A DNA stretch of 64,000 bases from Vanilla planifolia. Taxonomy: Eukaryota; Streptophyta; Magnoliopsida; Asparagales; Orchidaceae. Location: NCBI GenBank assembly GCA_023846275.1, contig CM043877.1, forward strand, positions 18,458,607 through 18,522,606. The letters run 5' to 3'. Positions within the stretch are counted from its first letter, which is position 1, and every line of letters starts with the position of its first letter. The notes under the pieces are model-generated. The model was not told the origin of the DNA. It saw only the letters and a list, made by a program, of their open reading frames with translations, and searched no databases. Below are positions 49,901 to 58,900 of this stretch, piece by piece. The position numbers and the translations under genes were made by a program.

Positions 49901-52900
49901 CAAAGGACCCATCCATACCACTAGATTTAGTGCTTTTGCTGATGAGTAAGGTCCATAGATTTGTGTAAAGCAATGAAAATGTAAATAAACATAGGCTAAG
50001 AAACATCCAAGTTGTCATGTTTACGGTACTTTTGTATGACAAACAAATTTCATATATTTTCTTTAGCTCAAGTATAGAAATGGAAAGCTACAATGGAGAA
50101 GGTAGTGTTTATGAAGATACTAATCCTTTAGTTTCTTATGAGAGGTGACGAAGATTGTTGCCTTCGCATTGACGACCACGTATGTTGCTTCTGGAATGAT
50201 CTAGGCTCATAAACGTCAAAATTATGTGATGTCAATCCTTCGAATTCATTTCATTAGTTTACCTTGGAAGATCAGGAGCTTTTTTTTATTTAAGTTTCTT
50301 TTGCTGTTTATTTCTAGACAAGAATTGTGTTGAACAAGAGGAGTTTTTAGGTAAAAGATAGATTTTTAAATTTTTTTTGGGAATTATATTAGACTTTCTT
50401 TTGGATAAAAAAACTTTTATCACTTAAATATGGTTTGAATGATTGTTATTATTATTTGTTGTTTGATAAATGATGATTAGATAAAAAAATTGGAGAAAGT
50501 TGGAAAGTTAAGAGCCATTTTTTTAGTGTGAGCTCTTCTTTATTTATTGGGACAATAAATGACTATTGAACCAGAAGAGGCGTTTGGCTATTTGGAAAAT
50601 GATAGTATTTTTAAATTTTTTGAGATGGAATCAGACTTTAATTTGGGTAGAAAAGTTTTATCAATTAAATGATAAATGATTATGTTTGGTTTATTAAATG
50701 TTAAACAATGAATTGAAGGTTGTAAAATTTTTATTTAAATGTGTGAGCTTTAAAGACAATGATAGTAAATTTTTTCTTAAAGTTTCATTAGACTTTATTT
50801 GTGAAGAATTTAGACAGCTAGATAAGATTGGAATTCAGAGCATTTTGGAATGCATCATTAAGAATGTGATTTAGAAGCTTGAAAGGTTTTTTTTTATGTT
50901 AACATAATTACCGTCACTAAAATAGGAGTTTTATGCTTAAATATGTGCAAAGTCGCTCTTTAACCCTCCAAGATGTGACTTTTTAAATCACCAACCAGCA
51001 TCAATAAACATAGAAAGAAGGATCATTAATTTCTAAACACATGATAAAGAATGTTTTAATGGATAATAAAGAATGGTCTAATGAATGAGTTAGATGGCTC
51101 ATATTTGAGCTAAGAAATTAACTGTCCAATGGACGAATTTGTAGTATAAACTTTGCCACTTTTGTGTTGGAGATAGATATTACAGGTTCATTTAGTCATA
51201 AGCTATTTCGTTGCATGGAATAGGATATGCCCCATTTTCTAATGATTTGTTAACTTTGCAGATATGCTTATCCTTTTATTGACAGGCAATTACTTTCATT
51301 AATTTAGTGGAGTTTTACCACTTCTAATTACAAATTTGATCAAAAATTTATGACAAGATGTATAGGAAGCAAACTTCTGAAATCCTTAAAAGCACTTTCT
51401 ATTGATTTTAAATGATTTACCATGCATCATAGCATAAGCTTTATTATCTTCAAAATTCTATGTTGAGTATTGCATGTATGTTATAGATAGTGGCTTAAAG
51501 GTATGAATGCATTCTTCAGCTACCCTAGAGATCTTTCGGTTTTGTTTAGATATTGGTTAGATTATTGGTTTAGAATTGAGTTTGCATTGAATTGCTTGGT
51601 AAGTAGTTGAACCCATTGGACCTTTTTCCGGGAAAATATGTAATTTATTGCTTCACAACCTAGTAGCTTTCGCTTTGACTCCTTTTAAGAATTATGCAGT
51701 GTGTTTTTAGTGATGTTTATGATATCAATATTCTAGAGAATGAACTAATTATTTTTTTCTTCCATATCAATCTTAAAATAATGGTAGGATATATTGTCTC
51801 CCTCTCAAGCAAAGAGATTAGGAACCTTCTTTGCGTCAGTAGATATGAATGATGATTGTGTGGACTATGAAATTATCCACATATTCATTATCAAGCCTGT
51901 GTTCTATTACTTTCTTCAATGCTTTCTCTTTCCTTGTAACATTAATTGGCATTTGCAAGTTTTAATTTATTTTTTTATAATGTTTACTTCACCTTCCTTA
52001 TGATTAATCATTTTAATTCATCATCCTATTTTGATCACACATTTATTTTAAACATTGATCTGTTTTCCTGTCGATATAATTGCCAATAATTTCCGTTCTA
52101 ATAGAATGTGTTTTCACGTAGCTTTGTCAGTTTGGTCACAATGCTAGTGCTATTAAAAACTGTGCTATTATGAATTAAAAATGGCTTAAAACCTTTATTA
52201 TTTCTCATGCAATTCATGTTTTACTAGGAAATATTGTATGGCCAAAGTACTGAGCTCAGAACGTTTCACAGTTTAAAACCTACAAAAGTTGTATTTCAAC
52301 ACAAGTGCGCTTTGTCGTTTTTTTACTGGTCTTTGTTTGATGAAACATCAGTTTTGCTTTCATGTTGCAGAGTTAACCATGAATGTGGGAATTAATATTA
52401 GTTTTTATATTGTGTTATTATACCATTAGAGAGTCAGGGTTCCCTTCATGGACAAATACTTTTGATGGCGTGAACTTTTGTTGTTTTTAAAAATTTAAAA
52501 CTGATCTACAATTCATTAATGACTTTGTTCTTGGAAGCAGTATTTTCTTCACCTTACTGCTAATTTGCAAAATGTTATTCACATATTTTGAGAACTTGGT
52601 TTCATCAAATAATAATTTATGAACATGACTTCTATGCCTACCAGACAAGGATCTAAGCTATGATCATCTGGCTTTGGGCCTTAAGGCAGCTTTGGAGGAT
52701 GACAAATCTGCGCTGGATGCTGTTCGCTTACAGAGCTACACTGGTAATGAGTTCCATTGGAGTTCCTCAGCATGGTGACAATGTTATGGTTTTGCTAAAG
52801 CTATATTTTATTTTGGTAAAATTAAAGAAGAAAAAGTAAAGGAAAAGAGATTGAGATGAGAGGAAGACTTGCTAAAATATTTTTCTTTAGGGGTTCAGTT

Positions 52901-55900
52901 AAGGTCTAAATTGATAAAGTCTATTAGCAAGCCAATGTACTAAATAATTCAACTTTTTTTTGAATTAATTATACTAAATATCTAAAATGAAATTATGGTT
53001 GCTAATTGATTTTGTTTCCCTTATTTATATCTCAATGCAAACTAGTCCTGATTTTAGCTTTTTGCCTTTATTGTATATTAGATGTAGCAACTAAACGCTC
53101 CACGTTTTTAATTGAATAGTAGCATAATCCACTCTTCCATTTTGAGCATCCAATTATTCAAAAATAGCTTTAAACCTGATTATATATGCTGTTAGGTCCT
53201 CAGCTACGGGAGATGTTGAAGTGGCCACGTCCACTTCCATTGGAAGATGAGCGTGCACGCTTGATGAATGAGGTAAACTTCCTTTAAGTTCTGAAATGTT
53301 ATTCATGAGTGATGCTCCAAAAGTTTGTTGAGAATATCATACTATTCTTACTAGCAGACTTGTCAAAACATATAGGTTGGTTTGGAACTTGAGAGAAGCT
53401 TTGATGGCAAGGCTACTAATCTTGTAAAAGCAAGTAGAAACTCTGCTCAATCCCTTGTTACGCTCATTGCAAAACATTTTCCTGGTAAATTTTTTCCTCT
53501 GTTGTGCGTTTCTTCTGTTTTTTACAGTGGCTATGTGCACGAGTTGTTTCTTTCATTGTCTTTGCACATTATGGATAAATCACCCAACAGACATACTGCT
53601 AAAGCAGTCAAACAAGGCTGGGAAGAGTTTTTCCTATTTTTTTACAATGTTTTCTGATAAGTGTTACGTGTTCTTGTACCTTGATTTAGATTTATCTTAT
53701 TCTCTTTTTTTTTTTTTTTGACTCGGAAAGCAATGTTTGTTAAGTTGATTAGTTGTGCATAATTTGTTGGGAAACTTTGTTATGATCCTTCCTTCATGGT
53801 TTATAAAAAAAGAAGCTACATCATGGCCTTGTGGAAAACTCTTGAGTTGGGGAGTCATATAATTTGAGATGGAAAAATTGAGTTGAAATAATAAAATTCA
53901 GGGCTTAAGCTTGATCCAACCAATCAACTTGATTCAATCTTTTCTTAGATTTCTTAGATTTACAAGCTAAGATGACTTATTGTCTAAATTACTGAAAATA
54001 TTTATATTTAACACTAGTTTTAGTTGAAAAAGGTCACCACAACCAAGATGGATTGGGCAAATCAGGTCAGGTGCAGCATCCCTTTGCTCATGTCGACCAA
54101 TACTCACCATTATTCCTATATGATGCTGTTATACTGGGATTTTTATGCTTATAAAGTCTCCAATATCCAGCCATGAAGGAAAATATCCCATCTTCATCAT
54201 GCTTTTCCCACTTTTGGGACATTCCACTAGCACTCATCTCTTTTGGAACAAAGGCATGCAATTAAGAAAATCCGATTTACCAATTATTAAGAGAAAACGC
54301 AATTATTTTGTCCAGTCTTGTTGGAAGATAGTTTGATGTATGCTTGCTTGACATTAATGGAGGTAGACTATGAAAGCCTATAATACTCAATACTTAATAC
54401 TCATTAAACTTTCTAGTTAGCAGAGCTAAATGATTTTCGATAGGTTATGCTCCTATATTGGCCAAAATTTATAAGTTTTTCCTCTCTAAATCAAACTTAA
54501 AATAATTTTTCTCAACTTTGTGATGCCCTATTTTCTATAGTTCCTTTTGCTTTCGTTTAATGGCTGCTATCTAAAATTAGGTTAGCATGGTGATATTAGT
54601 AAATTTTTTAGCACATGCTTATAATGTTTGCACTTTGGTACGTCTTTAATTTATCGTGTTAGAATATGGTGGTGTTAGTGAGTGAATTTTTACATGATGG
54701 ATTAAGTTGGGTGCATTTAATTATCATGTGATCTTAACATTTCATATAAGCTTTGGATTATCTTGCTCCTTATTTTTAATTTCTACATACATTATTTAAT
54801 TTTGCAAGCTCACAACACTTTACAAGTCATTAGTTAACCTAAACTTAATTTTGTGATATGAATTTCTTTGTGCTTAAGATAATCCCACAAGAGGGAGGGT
54901 GAATTGTGGTATATAAATTTTTTTTTCGATTTTTGGTTTCAATGAAAACTTAAATTTTTTAAGCAAGAATAAGAAAAATAGTACATAAAAAATTTTTAAA
55001 GTGGTTCGACTCAAAATCGAGCCTACATCCACCCCTAACCGGTGTCGGGAAAAAACCACTAAAATCACCAAATTACAAGCGAGGTTTTTTGTACGGTTCA
55101 CCTCAAACCTACTTGGGATTTTACCTACGGCTAATCCTGAACCTACTTGAGTTTTTCCGGGCTCAACTCAAACCCCAGGCTTTTGCATAATTGTCGGGAT
55201 GCCCTTATCCCAAAGAAAGAAATACAAAAAATTAGCAAAACTTAAGACAATTTTAAGAGAAATATGAGGCACACACAATACCGAAAAGAGGGAGGATTAG
55301 AGATTGAAAAATAGTTGAAACAAAAACCTCTAATTTCGGGTTATTTCTTGCAGCTTTCACTTTGTGACTTTGGAAGCACCGTATGCACTTGGAATTGCTC
55401 GATATTGTGATTTGAAGGCTTTGAAATCTTAGCAATGGTCACCTCTAGGATTTCTTCATCATTTCCTATTTATAGAGCTTAATTTGAGCTTTAAATCCAC
55501 TCCCAACGGCTCTAAAATGAACTAGCCGTTTGGGTAACGGACACAAAGCAGTCATCATTCAATTTGGAGCCTGAAATGGATGTTTTTGATTGAATCTCGA
55601 ATTTACCATTCGAGATCAATCCTGGCCATTGAATCTAGGCGGCCTTGATTTGGGCCATTGGATGACGCGTTGGTTGTTCTGCATGTATTAAAATAATGTG
55701 TCCAAAAATCAACTAAAATAGAAACTTACTGCAGTGGTTCCGCATCCTCTTGCAGATCTGGCTCGGGTTCGAATCTCCTGCTTGGTGTTTTATTGTTACC
55801 ATGTAACAATTTACCTTGATTAATCTAAGCCGTCCGATCGCGCCTGCCCTTTTGCTTTCTTTGACAATCGAATGGGAGTTTAGTCCCACATCGTCCAAAT

Positions 55901-58900
55901 GTCTTTGCCATTGCTCTCTATAACACTTTTGGTTCATACGTTTCTCGAGCCTTTTGGGGTTGGCTCCCCCTTCCTCGACCAAGATTTCATCACTTGGTCT
56001 TGGTTGACTTGATCTCACACTGTTCCGTTCAGCTTTGCCTGCGGGATGATTTCGCCCTATTTCGTTCAGCATTCCCTGTGGCCTTCTTCCTTCGCCTTTG
56101 GGCTACGCTCGCCCCTTCTGGGTCAATCCAACAATTTTTATTTTATTTTTTTTTTTTAAATTCCTAAACGCCTGGACGGGCCAGTGGTCAGGTTGGGTTG
56201 ACCCGCCTAATGCTACAATGAAAAATCCTAAGACTAAAGTTGTTTTGTAGTGTTTCGTGAGAATTTTTGTACCAAAATTTTGAATATAAATGTACTAAAA
56301 TAATTTTATATTTTGATAATGCTACAAGTTTTCTAAATGATTATAAAAAAAAATTCATAAAAAATAATTTCTAAATAATTTTGAAAAAAATCAAATACCA
56401 ATGCCTATACTTTTCATCAATAATGTTTGGCCCAAAAATCAAAATTCAACAATTATTAAAATTATAGCATTTTTAAATATTAATATTATTAGTGTCACTT
56501 CATCTCAAAATTTGGACATATCAAATTAAAAAAAAATAAAGAGAAACTCAAGTATAAAAATTTTAGTGTATGTTTTCAATTTCTTTGAAGCTTGTCATTA
56601 CTCCAAGAGTCTTGAAGACCACTATTTTAGACATTTAAAGTTTATGGCTTGACTTAATTGAATATTAACAATTTCACTTAAAGCAAGCCCATATGAGATA
56701 TAAACATTTATGCTTGACTCAGCAAACACAAGGGTGTAAAATGATCATCAAACTCAAGAGTACAACATTAGATATATCCATTTTGAATAAATTAGTACTA
56801 CCATTTTTGCTTTGATTACCTTTTCTAATTAATCATGTTAATTTGGCAACTACTTTAAAATACAAAATTATAAAGATTATTTGAATAAATTTTGAAAGTA
56901 TATTACTTTCCTCTAAGTACTCAATAACAAAAAAAATAATTATACATAAAAAAATAAATACTTTTATAAATTATCTGTAGAAGTATTCAAATATTTTACA
57001 AAAGCATATATTGATAAAATAATCTAGAAGTTTCCACTTATTATTTTACTAGAAATTAATAATATAGGTGGTTTTTAGAAGTATCCATATACTTTCACTG
57101 AGTAAATAACTAAACAAAATATAGTCCCAATTTGAAATATACATAATTAAAATTTTAAACTATATAGAAAGGTATTTAAATGCTTCTCAAAATTATTCAT
57201 GAATATTGAAAAAAATTCTATATGTTTCTAAATATACGTTTAATTTAATGTAATTCAAATAACATTTTTTTTAATACTTCTAAAAAGTATGTCAATAATC
57301 AAGTGTCAAGCTCATAAAACCAATAAAAATTCTCATGATCACTATTGCATTACATTTGTTATTTGTCTTGAGAATTGCCCACTGCTACCCTTGAAGCTCC
57401 ACCCTCGAAAATTTCCAGATATCCTCTAATTAGTCTGCCTTAGTTAACCTGTGTTGAGCACGAATCGCCATTTTGGTTTCTAAATTTGTTTTTCCAAGAT
57501 GGGATTCCAATTCTTTAATCATCATTTGAAGTCATTCTACAGATAGCTTTTGAAAATCTCAACATGTTTTTGTGAGAAAGCTTTGCTGAAATTGAACAAC
57601 TCACAATTTGCATCAGTTTTTATCAAAGACAGCAAGATTTTTTTCTCAATTGCTTGCATGAGAAAGATTATCATCGTTTTGATTGCCAATTCATGCTTAT
57701 TGATTTTACTCATTTGGTATGCATATTTATTTATATACACCGTTTTACCATCTAGTCATGTACAATCATTTGCTCATCTTTTCCTGGAACGTCTGTTGGC
57801 TGATTTGAACTTTTCTCCACTAGGTTTTCGAGATCATGGTTTGTACAAGGGTCACCAGGTTTTCTTTTACAAAAGAGCTCAGATTTTTGTAGCTGACTTG
57901 TGGAATGCTTTCAAGGGGAAGGGTTATGGTTGCTTTTGTGACATAAGCTCCATAACTATATTTGCAGACTATATTGTTCCAGCTGTACTTAGGCAACTGG
58001 GTGTTTTAAAATACAATTTATCTTTATCAAGCGTCGTTAATTCTAATACTGAAATTGTTGCTGGTACTGAGGAAGAAGTTGAGATACGTGCATGTTCAAT
58101 TTATGCGGTTGAAAAGATGCGAGAGTTTGTTAAAGCAAAATATGGGAAAGAGGTAAAGTTTGTACATTAATGTTGCCTCTTTTGTTCATTTTTTGCAAGC
58201 CATTCATGTATTTCTCTAATATGCTTTATTGTATTATAGTTCAGCTGCAAATTGGGCTTCAAAAAGTTATTTAGTTTATAGATTATTTTCACTTGAAGTT
58301 AATTTTTTTTACAATTTCGTAATATTTGTTTTTGTAGATAAAGATGTACAAGTATTGCTTTTGTCATACTTTTAATCTCCTAGCAACTACCAAAAGTTTT
58401 TATTAACCTGAAATTTGTCACTGCTTAAAAATTGTAGCTGTTGGATTGGGCTATATGTCAAGATCCATATTAATGGGCATTTTTTTAAAGGTTCATCTAT
58501 TACCCTTATTGTTTTGCATGGAAAATACCTTTATAGAAAACATTTATTTTTGTTATTTTATTTTTTATCCCTTGGTTCTGCAAAATTATGCCATGATATG
58601 TGTAACTTGCTTTTTCGAAGCCTTATTTAGCTATCATGTCAATAGTAATGGGTGGTTTTTACTCTCTTTTTGTGCTTGTGATCAGAATTGATCTTTCGTA
58701 ATCCATGGTAGTTATTTATGCATGGAAGGTTGTTAAATACTTCATGGGCTGTAATATTCCATTTACTACCTTGTAAATATAGTATGTTCCATTAAGTGTT
58801 CAGCATTAAGTTAACGTTCTAATAAAATTGCCCCTTTTCCTTTTTTTTTTGTTATGTTTTGTTTTATTGTACTATAAAAGTAATTGGCTTCAAGCATTAC

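Larger units (their letters stand above)
38973..52644 (+). other. QNG1 intron 2 (13.7 kb)
   Basis: Bounded by GTATAA and CTACCAG. It accounts for more than half of the gene span and holds two R1 copies, a foreign GC-richer segment inside the second of them, a three-unit tandem array of about 1 kb, and unassigned AT-rich sequence. No sequence resembling a missing QNG1 exon was found in it: exons 2 and 3 join in phase to give the expected FWPDKDL. Confidence 0.85.
53485..57823 (+). other. QNG1 intron 5 (4.3 kb)
   Basis: Bounded by GTAAAT and CCACTAG. It contains an R1 copy (54885-55700) and the tRNA-like plus USE/U2-like unit (55720-56140). The stretches 53720-54880 and 56220-57820 show no recognisable feature apart from A/T runs. 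Confidence 0.8.

Noticed and set aside
55724-55795. Functional tRNA gene
   Set aside because: The B box is good, but the T-stem does not pair and no anticodon arm can be drawn. It is a tRNA-like module only.
55713-56072. 119-codon minus-strand frame in QNG1 intron 5
   Set aside because: It lies over the tRNA-like/USE/U2-like repeat unit, is antisense to those signals, and has no recognised domain.
55936-56139. Intact U2 snRNA gene
   Set aside because: Only the first about 22 bases match U2; the branch-point-recognition and Sm-site regions are absent, and TATA-to-start spacing is short.
57550-58170. 206-codon open frame, the longest in the window
   Set aside because: Only 57824-58152 is coding (QNG1 exon 6). 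The first 90 codons are intron read-through with no family similarity, and the end runs past the donor site.
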